Assembly: GCA_035275065.1 (NCBI GenBank)
Contig: DATENM010000044.1
Location: 1 to 64,000 of the forward strand
Reading direction: 5' to 3'
DNA: 64,000 nt
From: Blastocatellia bacterium
GTDB taxonomy: Bacteria > Acidobacteriota > Blastocatellia > UBA7656
Made by a program: the position numbers and the translations under genes. This document shows, in pieces, positions 36,588-48,160 of the stretch. A model generated the notes under the pieces. That model ran no database searches and had not been told where the DNA came from. It saw nothing but the letters and a program-made list of their open reading frames with translations. Within the stretch, counting starts at the first letter, position 1, and each line of letters starts with the position of its first letter.

Positions 36588-38528
36588 ATGGAAATCGAGA
36601 ACAACCTTGATCAAATATCCACCAACAAGCCTGGGCTCCTGCAAGCCTGGCTCGTCAGCCGGCTAGTCGTTTTAGGGCTCGCCTTTGCTGTGTCGGCACA
36701 GACATTGATCCTTCCCGTGGCGGCTCAAAACGCAGGTGGCGCGCAGAAGGCTTCGTCGGCGAGACCACAAGAAGCTGAAAAACCTCCAAGCAATGGCCAG
36801 CCAAAAACGCCTGATAAAAAGTCGCCTCCCAAGCCTGTGGCCGAGAGTCGCCTGACTGGGTTAGAGCGCAAGTGGGCGCAGCAAGCCAGAACATTACTAG
36901 ACGGCGTGTTGGCGACGGCGTATCGCGTCGAGCCTATCGAATGGCGCTGCCTGGTTGAAGTCGAAGCGGGAACGTTGCTGTGGCCAGACGACAAAGAGCG
37001 GGCCACCTCTATCTTCAAGAGTGCTATCGCAGCAATGCGCGAGCAGTTAAAGAAGGAGGGGGCACCGAAGGCGACCGGTGGCGAGTCGGAATCAAGGGCG
37101 CAAAGGTTCTGGTTCTTTATCGTGCGGCGAATCGCCGCGCTCAAGCCGGACCTCCTTCGGGAGTTGGTTGGCTCGGCGGACGGCGCAGGCAACCCGCTCA
37201 AGGCCGGCATCAAAGAAGAGTGGACACCAGAGGCGCGAGCGTTGATCAGTTTGGCTTACGACCGCATGGAAAGCGACCCGAAGTTCGCCGCGCAGCTTGC
37301 CGAAAAGTCTATGTCGCTGGGTTATGTAGATTGGACCGGCTTTCTCGAAGACCTCAGCAAGCGTGACGAGGGCGAAGCTGAACGGCTGGCGATGCTTCTG
37401 CTACAGCGGCTGCGCGACAGTTCTGCTAGCCCCCTTGAGATGCGGAACCTGGGGCGGTTTATTCTTGCGCCGGAGCGTTCCGCGGCACTGCAAAACGAGT
37501 TTTTCCGTTCGCTAGCTGTCCGCATCCGCCGCGACCTTCAGCCGGATGTGCCTTTGCAAGGGTTGACGGATGATCTACGGACGGCCCGTGAAATGGGCCA
37601 GCTCGCTACCCTCCGTTTCCCACAATGGGCGCCGGAGTTTGGTGAACTTGCCTCGGCGCTTGAAATGATGTTCACGGCGCAGTCCCGGCCAATCCCAGGC
37701 CCCCCTCAGAAAAGGATGATTGACGTGTCTTCTTTGCTCCCGTCCGAGGCCGGGGAGACACAGAGCATCGCCGATGAGCTGCCGCGTGTCACGACGATCA
37801 ATGATGACCGACAACGAGATAAAGAATATCAACGCCTGGCGAGGCAGGCGGCGGCCAAAGAGAATATTCCGCTCGCCGAGGATATCCTCTCCAAAATCAA
37901 TGATGTGGCCATCCGCAGAGAGGCCACGCTGACGGCTTATAGTCCGCTGGTCAGGAAGGCAATCAGCCAATCGAATTGGCCAGAAGCACAGAGGCTGGCT
38001 GCAAGAATCCTGGACCCGCTGGGCCGCACCCTGGTGTTTGATCGCATCGCTCAGGCCATGCTGCAAGCGCACCAGGAGAAGGCGCAGATTAAAGACATTT
38101 ACCTGACAGCTCTGGCGCGGCTGGATAGGGAAGATGTCAGCGAACAGGCGGCCAGAGCGTTTCTGTTCATTTCACGGCCCCTTTACCCGCTCGAAGCAGA
38201 GCGCAGCACGTTAGCCATCCAGTCGGCGATTGCCATACTGAATCAGCTTTTTCTGAAGACAGGAACGATTGAAGAGTCTTCACTGACCTCTGCTGCGTCA
38301 AGTTGGATCCGCTTACCAAACTACTCCGTCAACTCCGCCGAGTTGCTTGATCTGACCGATTTGCTGCAAGCGGTGTTTAGGGAGATGGCGCGACGCGATA
38401 GCGATGCGGCGCTATCAATGGCTTACCGGCTGTCTGACTGGGGGCTATATTCGCTAGCGCGGCTGGCGATCAGCCGGGAACTGATCGAGAGGCGTAGCAT
38501 GCCCCTGCCGCGTCGAGCAGGGGCATGA
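36588..38528 (+). CDS. Secreted helical-repeat protein of unknown function
   Basis: A 646-aa protein with an N-terminal signal/anchor segment (LVSRLVVLGLAFAVSAQTLIL), a Pro/Lys/Ser-rich linker to about residue 95, then an almost wholly alpha-helical body. Repeating pairs such as NWPEAQRLAARILDPLGRTL and DVSEQAARAFLF resemble TPR/HEAT-like solenoids. I recognise no catalytic motif. CAGGAGG lies 6 bases before ATG 36588, so an upstream ATG at 36510 was discarded. Base composition is visibly lower in GC than the neighbours and it has its own consensus promoter and a terminator, so it is a self-contained unit possibly acquired by transfer. The terminator hairpin overlaps its last codons. Confidence 0.72.
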   Translation: MEIENNLDQISTNKPGLLQAWLVSRLVVLGLAFAVSAQTLILPVAAQNAGGAQKASSARPQEAEKPPSNGQPKTPDKKSPPKPVAESRLTGLERKWAQQARTLLDGVLATAYRVEPIEWRCLVEVEAGTLLWPDDKERATSIFKSAIAAMREQLKKEGAPKATGGESESRAQRFWFFIVRRIAALKPDLLRELVGSADGAGNPLKAGIKEEWTPEARALISLAYDRMESDPKFAAQLAEKSMSLGYVDWTGFLEDLSKRDEGEAERLAMLLLQRLRDSSASPLEMRNLGRFILAPERSAALQNEFFRSLAVRIRRDLQPDVPLQGLTDDLRTAREMGQLATLRFPQWAPEFGELASALEMMFTAQSRPIPGPPQKRMIDVSSLLPSEAGETQSIADELPRVTTINDDRQRDKEYQRLARQAAAKENIPLAEDILSKINDVAIRREATLTAYSPLVRKAISQSNWPEAQRLAARILDPLGRTLVFDRIAQAMLQAHQEKAQIKDIYLTALARLDREDVSEQAARAFLFISRPLYPLEAERSTLAIQSAIAILNQLFLKTGTIEESSLTSAASSWIRLPNYSVNSAELLDLTDLLQAVFREMARRDSDAALSMAYRLSDWGLYSLARLAISRELIERRSMPLPRRAGA

Positions 38529-38535
38529 TTCTATT
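38498..38535. terminator. Terminator hairpin overlapping the 3' end of the coding sequence
   Basis: CATGCCCCTGC-cgcgtcga-GCAGGGGCATG followed by ATTCTATTC. It encodes the last residues (MPLPRRAGA) of the helical-repeat protein and sits before the convergent TPR gene, so it may act both ways. Confidence 0.75.
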
Positions 38536-38539
38536 CGCC

Positions 38540-40195
38540 TCACAAATCCTGAAGCCGCAGTTTGGTGTCGGCATTTTTCCACGCCGCATCAAGCTCGGCT
38601 TGCACGAAGGCGGCGGCTGACTGCTTGCCCTGCCCTTTCAGGCTTTCCACAAGCCCGAACAGCGCCCGCCCGCTGCGCGGATTCCTTTCCAGCTCGGCGC
38701 GAAAGACCGGCTCGGCTGCGGCGTAGTCGCCGCTTAAGAGCAGCGCCCCGCCCAGGGTTTCGCGCGTCGGCAGTTGCCAATCCGCCGGCTCGTCATACCT
38801 CAATGCGTCTTCGGCTTCGACTGCCCGCTTCAACAGATCAATCGCCGTCTTCTTGTCGCCCTTGAGCCATGCAATCTTGCCGGCAAGCAACGACTCGGCG
38901 ACTTTAAACACCGTCGGCGCGGTGTTAAACCCGTAAGGCGAGTCGGCAGGGATCGTCTTCGTCGCCGCAATGAACAGCCTCTGCTCACTTTCGGCGTCAC
39001 TGGCTTTGCCCGCGGCGACGTAAGCCAGGCCGCGCGCAAAGTGCCACATCGCGCCGGTCACCTTCAGCTTCTTGTCGGGCTCAGGCGACGCCAGCACCTC
39101 GTCCCACTTGCGAAAGCGCGCCAGCACAATCGTCGGCGTCGGCAAGAAGCTGTCGAGCATCGGCAGCATCACTTCGCCCATCGGCCCGCTCAGATACGGC
39201 TTCAAGTGCGCTTCGAGCTGAGCCGCGGCGCGCTGCGCATCCGTGAAGCGCCCCTGTAAGCAGTTGGCGATGGTCAGAAAGTGGAGGTTGTGCGAGTAGT
39301 ACATCATCGAGTAGACGTTCTGCGCCCCCGCCACCTTGATATAGTCGCGGTCGGCCTCTGCGCCATAGACATTGGCGCGCGCCGCCGCTTCATAGTTGCC
39401 TGTGCGAATGTCAATGTGCGCCGGCATGTGGACGAGGTGACCGGCGGCCGGCGTCATCACTTTCAAACGCTGCGCGCTCGGCAGCGCCCACTCGGGGTGC
39501 GGCGACGCTTCGACGGCATGGATGTAGAGATGATTAGCGCCGATGTGGTCGGGGTTACGTTTCAGAATGGCTTCGAGGACGGCGACCAGCTCAAGCGTGC
39601 TTTCGGCGGGCTTGCCGTCGGCGCTCCAATACTGCCACGGGCTGAGCAGCATGATGCTCTCGGCATAAAATGTCCCGGCGTCGGGGTCGTCGGGATAGCG
39701 CCGCGCCACTTCGCTCATGGCGTTCTTGTAATCCAGATTCAGCTTCTTCAAATCGGCCTTCGGGTCGTTTGAATAGCGCCTGGCCAACGCCTGGATGTAA
39801 GCGCGCTCCGGCTCGCTCACCTTGGCGGCAAGCGGCAAGGCTTTCTGAATCGCTTCATACGCCCGCTTCTCGCGAGCCGGGTCTACGTCCATATTGATGT
39901 TCGGCCCCAGCGCCAGCGCCACGCCCCAGTAGGCCATCGCGCAGTCGGGGTCGAGCGTGGCGGCCTGCTGGAACGAGCGCACCGCCTCTTCATGGTTGAA
40001 GGCGTAGACCAGCCGCAAGCCTTGATCGAAGAAGCGCTGCGCTTCGGGGTTGCGCGTTGTGACCGGGTGGCGCAATTCACCGTAGCCTTCCATCAAGGTT
40101 ACGGGCCGGGGCGCGGCCTCGTGTCCGGTGTGCTGCGCAATTGCCGGGGTGGATAACAGCAGGAAAGAAAGAGCGACCACAATTCGTTTCATCAA
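38540..40195 (-). CDS. Exported TPR-repeat protein
   Basis: A 551-aa protein with a signal peptide (MMKRIVVALSFLLLSTPAIAQ) and tetratricopeptide repeats, for instance AQRFFDQGLRLVYAFNHEEA and SFQQAATLDPDCAMAYWG near residues 60-100 and further units near the C-terminus (GDYAAAEPVFRAELERNPRS). The middle holds conserved stretches HIGANHLYIHAVEASPHPEW and HMPAHIDIRTGNYEAA, which belong to a family of periplasmic TPR proteins of unknown role common in Acidobacteriota and Gemmatimonadota. Start is either of two adjacent ATGs. Convergent with the preceding gene; probably monocistronic. Confidence 0.85.
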   Translation of the reverse strand: MMKRIVVALSFLLLSTPAIAQHTGHEAAPRPVTLMEGYGELRHPVTTRNPEAQRFFDQGLRLVYAFNHEEAVRSFQQAATLDPDCAMAYWGVALALGPNINMDVDPAREKRAYEAIQKALPLAAKVSEPERAYIQALARRYSNDPKADLKKLNLDYKNAMSEVARRYPDDPDAGTFYAESIMLLSPWQYWSADGKPAESTLELVAVLEAILKRNPDHIGANHLYIHAVEASPHPEWALPSAQRLKVMTPAAGHLVHMPAHIDIRTGNYEAAARANVYGAEADRDYIKVAGAQNVYSMMYYSHNLHFLTIANCLQGRFTDAQRAAAQLEAHLKPYLSGPMGEVMLPMLDSFLPTPTIVLARFRKWDEVLASPEPDKKLKVTGAMWHFARGLAYVAAGKASDAESEQRLFIAATKTIPADSPYGFNTAPTVFKVAESLLAGKIAWLKGDKKTAIDLLKRAVEAEDALRYDEPADWQLPTRETLGGALLLSGDYAAAEPVFRAELERNPRSGRALFGLVESLKGQGKQSAAAFVQAELDAAWKNADTKLRLQDL

Positions 40196-40260
40196 AGTCC
40201 TCCAGCTTATAGTAGAAAGACTGTTACGAACGCCCTGGGCTAACGGATTGTCTGGTTGTA

Positions 40261-41505
40261 TCAGTGCGCGAACTTGCCGAAGCGGGCGCGGAACTCATCC
40301 TCTGACAGGTTCGCGGTTTCGGCCAGCTTCTTGAGCCATACGGCGTCAGTGAAATCTTTGGGGCCGAGGCGAACCATGTAATCGCGCGCCACCTGATAGC
40401 TTTCCGTGTCAACGTCAACGGCGCGACGGCGACCGCGGCCCGTCTCGGCATCGATCAGCTCGGCGAACGGCACCGCGTGCGCCTCGCCACCTTGCAGCGT
40501 CATCATCGCCCCGGAGCCGCCCTGCTTCAAGTAGCTCACCGCGGCGTAGCCGAGATCGCGCGCATACTCGGCGTCATAAGGAATGGGCGAGGCGCAGCGC
40601 AGCTCGTAGCCGATGGTCTTGTCAACAATCGTCACCTTGAAGCCGCGCTGTTCGAGCCGCGATTGCACTTCGGATTTCACCATGTGGCCGAGATCGATTT
40701 CGGTGACGCGGATGTTGCCCTGCTCGTCACGGTCTACGTCCTGAAGCTCGACGTTCTCTTCGGGGCTCAGGTGCTCGGCCAGCGCTTCGGCCATCAAGAC
40801 GACGCCGAAGTCACGCCCCGAAGCGCGGCGCTTGATGATTGCGCCTTCGATGATGTCGCAGATGTCGTCGAGTTTGATCGTCTCTTTGCGAAATTCTTCG
40901 GGGATGATCGTGCAGGTGGCGCTGGCGGCTTTGCCGATGGCCAGCGTCAGATGGCCTGTGGGGCGACCCATGGTCACGCCGAAGTACCAGCGCACGGTGG
41001 TGCGCGCGTCTTCCATCAAATTCTTGACCAGCGCGACGCCGACGTGGCGCGCCGTCTCGTGGCCGAGCGTCGGCACAGGCAGCGGCATCCACACGTCGTT
41101 ATCTATACTCTTGGGAACCAGCACGACGTTGATCGCGCCGCCGCTTTCCTGTTCGATGGCGACGGCGCTGCGAATCATGTCATCGCCGCCAATACAGACC
41201 AGCGCGTCAATGCCGATCTTGTTGAACGCCGCGATGGCATTTTCCAGGCTGCGGCGGTCGCGCGTGATGTCTGTGCGCGAGGTGCCGAGCAGCGAGCCGC
41301 CGTCGCGGTGCAGGCGCGAGACTTCGTCCGCCGTCAATTCATGCTGCTCGTCTGTGAAGCGCTCGGCGAGCCATTCAAAGCCGTCGTGAAAGCCGATGGG
41401 CGTGCAGCCATTATTGATCGCCTCGATGGCGACCGCGGCGATGACGCCGTTGGTGCCCGGCGCCGGCCCGCCGCCTACAATAATGCCGATTTTCTTGATT
41501 GCCAT
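40261..41505 (-). CDS. 6-phosphofructokinase, probably PPi-dependent (downstream copy of the pair)
   Basis: A 414-aa enzyme of the phosphofructokinase family, which phosphorylates fructose 6-phosphate. The donor site reads IGGDDMIRSA: the second Asp after GGD is the residue that favours pyrophosphate over ATP (ATP enzymes have GGDGS). The catalytic loop is PKSIDNDVW, and the Lys-Ser before IDND likewise fits the PPi group; MGRPTGHLTL is the family substrate motif. The N-terminus is GIIVGGGPAPGTNGVIAAV. A 35-residue upstream extension is translated repeat and was rejected; ATG 41505 is used. It lies downstream of a second phosphofructokinase, separated by a heptamer hairpin, in one likely operon with PEP carboxylase. 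Confidence 0.9.
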   Translation of the reverse strand: MAIKKIGIIVGGGPAPGTNGVIAAVAIEAINNGCTPIGFHDGFEWLAERFTDEQHELTADEVSRLHRDGGSLLGTSRTDITRDRRSLENAIAAFNKIGIDALVCIGGDDMIRSAVAIEQESGGAINVVLVPKSIDNDVWMPLPVPTLGHETARHVGVALVKNLMEDARTTVRWYFGVTMGRPTGHLTLAIGKAASATCTIIPEEFRKETIKLDDICDIIEGAIIKRRASGRDFGVVLMAEALAEHLSPEENVELQDVDRDEQGNIRVTEIDLGHMVKSEVQSRLEQRGFKVTIVDKTIGYELRCASPIPYDAEYARDLGYAAVSYLKQGGSGAMMTLQGGEAHAVPFAELIDAETGRGRRRAVDVDTESYQVARDYMVRLGPKDFTDAVWLKKLAETANLSEDEFRARFGKFAH

Positions 41506-41513
41506 AACCTTTC

Positions 41514-41626
41514 CAATTGCGGATTGCGGATTGCGGAATCTGGAACGGGGATTATCTTCAGAGCTTGATGTCATCGGATAAAACTCGGGAATGAGTTCGA
41601 TAATCCGCAATCCGCAATCCGCAATC
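41514..41626. repeat. Heptamer arrays with inverted arms (GGATTGC), second locus
   Basis: The left arm (41514-41540) has about three GGATTGC copies, the right arm (41602-41626) about three GCAATCC copies. It fills the gap between the two phosphofructokinase genes and ends at the stop codon of the upstream one (41627-41629). Confidence 0.92.
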
Positions 41627-42865
41627 TCAGTTGCCGAACCGGGCGCGCAGCTCGGCGGTCGTCATGCTGGCCGCGAGCGCCAGCTTCTCTAGCCACACCG
41701 CATTCTGAAAGTCCTGCGCCGTCAGCCGGATCATGTATTCGCGGGCGACGCGATAGCCTTCGCTTGCCGGGTCAACCAGGCGCACGCGCGTCTTGCCGGT
41801 CTCCGGCTCGCGAATGTCAGCGAAGGCCAGCGGCACTAGCCGCCCGCCCTGTATGCTGACCATCGCGCCCGACCCGCCGGCCAGCAAATAGCGGATGGCG
41901 CTATAGCCGAGGTCGCGGCAGTAAGCGGCGTCGTAAGGGATGGGGTCGGCGCAGCGCAGCTCGTAGCCGATGTTTTTATTGGTGATCGTCAAACGAATGC
42001 CGCGCGCCAGAAAGCGGCCCTGCACTTCAGCCTTGACCATGCGGCCCAGATCAATTTCGGCAAAACGGATGTGGCCGTGCTCGTCGCGCTCGGCGTCCTG
42101 TAACCCGGACAGCTCTTGCGGGTCGAGCTTCTCGATCAAGCCCTCGGCCAGTATGGCGACGCCGTAGGGCTGGTTCATCGCCCGCCGCTTGATGATCGAG
42201 CCTTCGACGATGTCGCAGATGTCGGCAAACGGCACGGTCGCGCTCGCGAACTCTTCGCCGATGATCGTCAGCGTCGCGCCCGACGCTTTGCCGATGCCGA
42301 GCGCCAGGTGGCCGGCCTTGCGCCCCATTGCCACGACCAGATACCAGCGCTTGGTCGAGCGCGCGTCTTCCATCAGGTTGCGCACCAGTTCGACGCCGAC
42401 GTGCCGCGCCGTCTGGTAGCCGAAAGTCGGGATGTGTGCGGGCAGCGGCAAATCGTTGTCAATCGTCTTCGGCACATGGACCGTGTGAATCTGGTGGCCC
42501 GACTTTTCGTAGACGTAGCTCGACGACAGCGCCGTGTCGTCGCCGCCGATGGTGACCAGGTGCGTGACGCCGGCAGCCATCAACGTCTTGATGACCGACG
42601 AGATGGCCTGATCCGATCTGGTCGGGTTGTCGCGAGCCGTGCCGAGCACCGAGCCGCCGTCGAGATGAATGCGCGATACGTCTTCGATTCTTAGAGGGCG
42701 AATCTTCGAAGCATCTTCGCGGATGAGATGTTTGAAGCCTTCCTGCACGCCGACGACGTCGAAGCCTTCGTTGATGGCTTCGATGGCGGCAGCCGAGATG
42801 ACCGCGTTGATGCCCGGCGCGGGGCCGCCGCCGACCAGGATCGCTAACTTGCGAGGCGCTGACAT
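41627..42865 (-). CDS. 6-phosphofructokinase, probably PPi-dependent (upstream copy of the pair)
   Basis: A 412-aa phosphofructokinase homologous to the adjacent copy. The donor site is VTIGGDDTALSSS and the catalytic loop VPKTIDNDLPLPAHIPTFGY, both of the pyrophosphate type; MGRKAGHLALGIGKA is the substrate motif and ELRCADPIPYDAAYCRDLGY a conserved C-terminal stretch shared with the neighbour. ATG 42865 is chosen; a 30-residue upstream extension starts with translated TGACAAG repeats. The pair differ clearly along their length, so this is an old duplication whose two products may differ in regulation or form a heteromeric enzyme. Confidence 0.9.
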   Translation of the reverse strand: MSAPRKLAILVGGGPAPGINAVISAAAIEAINEGFDVVGVQEGFKHLIREDASKIRPLRIEDVSRIHLDGGSVLGTARDNPTRSDQAISSVIKTLMAAGVTHLVTIGGDDTALSSSYVYEKSGHQIHTVHVPKTIDNDLPLPAHIPTFGYQTARHVGVELVRNLMEDARSTKRWYLVVAMGRKAGHLALGIGKASGATLTIIGEEFASATVPFADICDIVEGSIIKRRAMNQPYGVAILAEGLIEKLDPQELSGLQDAERDEHGHIRFAEIDLGRMVKAEVQGRFLARGIRLTITNKNIGYELRCADPIPYDAAYCRDLGYSAIRYLLAGGSGAMVSIQGGRLVPLAFADIREPETGKTRVRLVDPASEGYRVAREYMIRLTAQDFQNAVWLEKLALAASMTTAELRARFGN

Positions 42866-42933
42866 GCCCTTGATCTCCCTTGATGATTCCGGTGCCCGAA
42901 TTAAAAAGATTGATTCTAGGGCGGCAACCGGAG

Positions 42934-43033
42934 AGTGACAAGTGACGAGTGACAAATGACAAGACGATGTGGCTCCGCGCCCGACATGACCTGGCCAGCG
43001 CGGTTCTTCTTGTCACTTGTCACTTGTCACTTG

Positions 43034-43037
<4 letters not shown>
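42934..43037. repeat. Heptamer arrays with inverted arms (TGACAAG)
   Basis: The left arm (42934-42960) repeats AGTGACA/AGTGACG, the right arm (43010-43037) repeats CTTGTCA. It lies between the second phosphofructokinase and PEP carboxylase; the last TTGTCAC unit supplies the TGA stop of the PEP carboxylase gene (43034-43036). Confidence 0.92.
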
Positions 43038-45811
<2,774 letters not shown>

Positions 45812-45978
45812 CGTGTGAGCCTCCGCCCGCTGCAAAAAAACAGAATCGCATACCGCCCATGCTTTTTCCACAACCCGCGAGCCCTGTGCGCCGCGCAACG
45901 ATCAGCCTGCTTGACGATGAGAGAGGCAAAGGCTAGGCTGACCGAGGCGCTGCCGCCGACATCAGAGGAGATGAAAAG

Positions 45979-46368
45979 ATGACGAAGATTGTTTTTGCTG
46001 CCGCAGTGGTTTTATGCCTGCTGGTCGCGCTGGGCGGCGCGGCACAGGCGCAGGCGAAGAAAGACCCATGCGACAACGCCCAGACGCAGGTCGAGATAAA
46101 CGACTGTCAGGCCCGCGAGTACAAGAAAGCCGATACCGCCCTGAATGCCGTTTACAAACAGTTGATGACCAAGCTGGAGGATGAAGGCGAGCGCGCGGCT
46201 CTGAAAGCGGCGCAGGTGGCATGGATCAAGTTCCGCGACTCTGACTGCGAGTTTGAAGCCTACCAGAACAAGGGCGGAACGATTTATCCGCTGATCTACG
46301 ACGGCTGTTTAACGACGCTGACGCAACAGCGCACCAAGCAGTTGCGCGAGTTGCTCAAAGATCGTTGA
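45979..46368 (+). CDS. LprI-type exported protein (lysozyme-inhibitor LprI N-terminal family, DUF1311)
   Basis: A 129-aa protein with signal peptide (MTKIVFAAAVVLCLLVALGGAAQAQA) and one LprI/DUF1311 domain: four cysteines in the usual positions (DPCDNAQTQVEINDCQ, DSDCEFEAYQ, YDGCLTTLTQQR) and the conserved ADTALNAVYKQL helix. The domain occurs in periplasmic or cell-surface proteins; in mycobacterial LprI it inhibits lysozyme, but that activity cannot be assumed here. AGAGGAG precedes the ATG. Divergent from ppc. Confidence 0.87.
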   Translation: MTKIVFAAAVVLCLLVALGGAAQAQAKKDPCDNAQTQVEINDCQAREYKKADTALNAVYKQLMTKLEDEGERAALKAAQVAWIKFRDSDCEFEAYQNKGGTIYPLIYDGCLTTLTQQRTKQLRELLKDR

Positions 46369-46389
46369 TGGCGGCTGGCCCTGCCGGCT

Positions 46390-47052
46390 TCATTCGAACT
46401 GGCGTTTGAATTCGAGGAACTGCTGTTGCAGATCGGCGAGCTGCTGGCGCAACGTCTCGACATCGCTTTCGAGCTGCGCGAGGCGCTGGTTTTCGGCGCG
46501 CACTTCAAGCACGGCGGCTTCTGCGCGCGGCGCGGCGGGCGCTTCTTCGACATGAACTTCGCCGGCCAGCAGGTGAGCGTAGCGCGATTCCTTGGTGCCC
46601 GGCTGGCGTGGCAGCTTGACGATTAACGGCGGCTCGGAGGTCATTAATGATTCGAGCGTCATCTCGACTTCGGCCAGCTCGGCGAATTCATACATGCGGC
46701 CCGTGCGGCCTTTGATCTCACCGATGGTCTGCGGCCCGCGCAGCATCAAGACCGCCAGCACGGCGGTCTCCTGCTCAGCGAGATTGTACTTCTCTGACAG
46801 CCTGTGCTCGTACTTCGGCACGCGCGCGCCGGCGGCGGTGACTAGCCAGACGAGCTGCTTTTCGCGTAAGGATTCCAGGGCGCGGGCGACCGTGCGCTCG
46901 TCATAAGAGACGACCGGCTCGCGGCCCGTCAGTTGATTGCAGGCGTTGACCAGCGCATTCAGTGTCAGCGGATAATACTCCGGCGTCGCCATCTGCTTTT
47001 CGACCAGCGAGCCGACGACTCGCACCTCAATCGCATCCATCAAAGCATCCAT
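46390..47052 (-). CDS. YceH family protein (DUF480)
   Basis: A 220-aa protein of the YceH/DUF480 family, built of two winged-helix domains: VRVVGSLVEKQMATPEYYPL and NQLTGREPVVSYDERTVARAL in the first, LMLRGPQTIGEIKGRTGRM in the second. The C-terminal 45 residues form a coiled coil (EVRAENQRLAQLESDVETLR). Its molecular role is unknown; the fold suggests DNA or protein binding. It is convergent with the LprI-like gene and a short distance downstream of the next minus-strand gene. Confidence 0.9.
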   Translation of the reverse strand: MDALMDAIEVRVVGSLVEKQMATPEYYPLTLNALVNACNQLTGREPVVSYDERTVARALESLREKQLVWLVTAAGARVPKYEHRLSEKYNLAEQETAVLAVLMLRGPQTIGEIKGRTGRMYEFAELAEVEMTLESLMTSEPPLIVKLPRQPGTKESRYAHLLAGEVHVEEAPAAPRAEAAVLEVRAENQRLAQLESDVETLRQQLADLQQQFLEFKRQFE

Positions 47053-47089
47053 ACAGCCTCACTGTCGCAATGTGCTGAAGATTACAAAA

Positions 47090-47893
47090 TCAATTGGCGC
47101 GGCGCAGGCGGCCCCAGAAATCGCCGGTCAGGTAATCGGGGTCAACACCTTCGTAGCGCGCCTCCAAATCGGCCTCGGCCAGCACATGACCTTGCAGCCA
47201 GATGTTGGCGCTGAAGGCCGCGCCGATCTTCAACTGGCCGCGCAGGACATCGCCATTGACGATCACTTCCAGGCGGATCGTGCCGGCGTCAATGTGAACC
47301 CAGAACAACTCCGCGCCGGTCGCCGGGTTGCGCAAGCCGCGCCACGCCAGCACTCGCCCGTTGATCACGTAATCGTTCTCGCAAGCCTGCGCGACCAGGC
47401 CCTCGATCTCTGTGGCCTTCAGGAAGCGTTGCGGCGGTTTCTGTGGGCTCGGTTTGTCCGGATAGTTCGTGACGTAGGCGCTATAGGCGAGGCCGGCAAT
47501 CGCGATGTGCAAGTGCGAGGCGCGCCACTCAAGGGCCGATATTTCCGTCAGGTTCTGTAACTCAAAGACGACATCGGGGCCGCCATACAACGTGCCTTCG
47601 ATGATGGCTTCGCCGTCCTCGTCGTACTCGATCAACTCCCAGGGCGTCAGGGCGCGCGGGTAGCGGCTGCGGAAAGCCGGGCGGCAGTCGGCAAAGTAAG
47701 ATTCATCGCCTTGCTCGAACAGCACGGCCCAGACTTCCAGGCCGTCGCCGAGCTTCCAACAGCGCCCGTGCAGGATCGCTTTGCCGCGTGTCGCCCGCGA
47801 GCGCGCCCCGGCGGCATCGACGTATTCGATGAGCGAATTGTAAGACGCCTCGTCCGTCACCTGGACACCAACCGAGGCGAACAGCTCGGTCAT
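47090..47893 (-). CDS. Hypothetical protein
   Basis: A 267-aa soluble protein that I do not recognise. It has mixed alpha/beta content: an N-terminal region (TRGKAILHGRCWKLGDGLEV) with Trp- and Gly-rich strands and a C-terminal region (GTIRLEVIVNGDVLRGQLKI; FSANIWLQGHVLAEADLEAR) like an OB- or beta-barrel-type fold that may sense small ligands. The ATG at 47893 is used because the longer alternative at 47983 begins with translated heptamers (HWQLATSNWQL). It lies after htrA in the same direction, separated by a hairpin. Confidence 0.7.
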   Translation of the reverse strand: MTELFASVGVQVTDEASYNSLIEYVDAAGARSRATRGKAILHGRCWKLGDGLEVWAVLFEQGDESYFADCRPAFRSRYPRALTPWELIEYDEDGEAIIEGTLYGGPDVVFELQNLTEISALEWRASHLHIAIAGLAYSAYVTNYPDKPSPQKPPQRFLKATEIEGLVAQACENDYVINGRVLAWRGLRNPATGAELFWVHIDAGTIRLEVIVNGDVLRGQLKIGAAFSANIWLQGHVLAEADLEARYEGVDPDYLTGDFWGRLRRAN

Positions 47894-47937
47894 CACAGAA
47901 CTCTCGCCGGCCTCCGCCGGGCTCGCTTGATTCTTCA

Positions 47938-48160
47938 TAAGCAGTTGCCAGTTGCTAGTTGCCAGTTGCCAGTGCGTCGCCAAGCTCCGTTAGGAGCGCA
48001 ATGTATATAGTCATCGAGTCGGTTTGACCGGCAAGTCCCGTAGGAGCGCGATGTTGACATTGCGCTCCTACGGAGCTTCGTCTTTATTGGAACGTCCCGA
48101 CTATAAACATCGCGTCCCTACGGGACTTGGTATCTGACAACTGGCAACTGATAACTGGCT
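47938..48160. repeat. Heptamer arrays with inverted arms (AGTTGCC) enclosing a REP-like element
   Basis: The left arm (47938-47973) holds four or five AGTTGCC/AGTTGCT copies; the right arm (48134-48160) holds TGGCAAC variants. Between them is REP-like copy 3 (47981-48129). The right arm reaches the stop codon of htrA (48159-48161, CTA on the plus strand). Confidence 0.9.
47981..48129. repeat. REP-like palindromic element, copy 3 (nested)
   Basis: Outer arms AAGCTCCGTTAGGAGCG...ATGTATATAGT and ACTATAAACATCGCGTCCC; inner hairpin at about 48032-48079 (AAGTCCCGTAGGAGCGCGA against GCGCTCCTACGGAGCTT). It sits exactly inside the heptamer arms described for 47938-48160. Confidence 0.9.
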
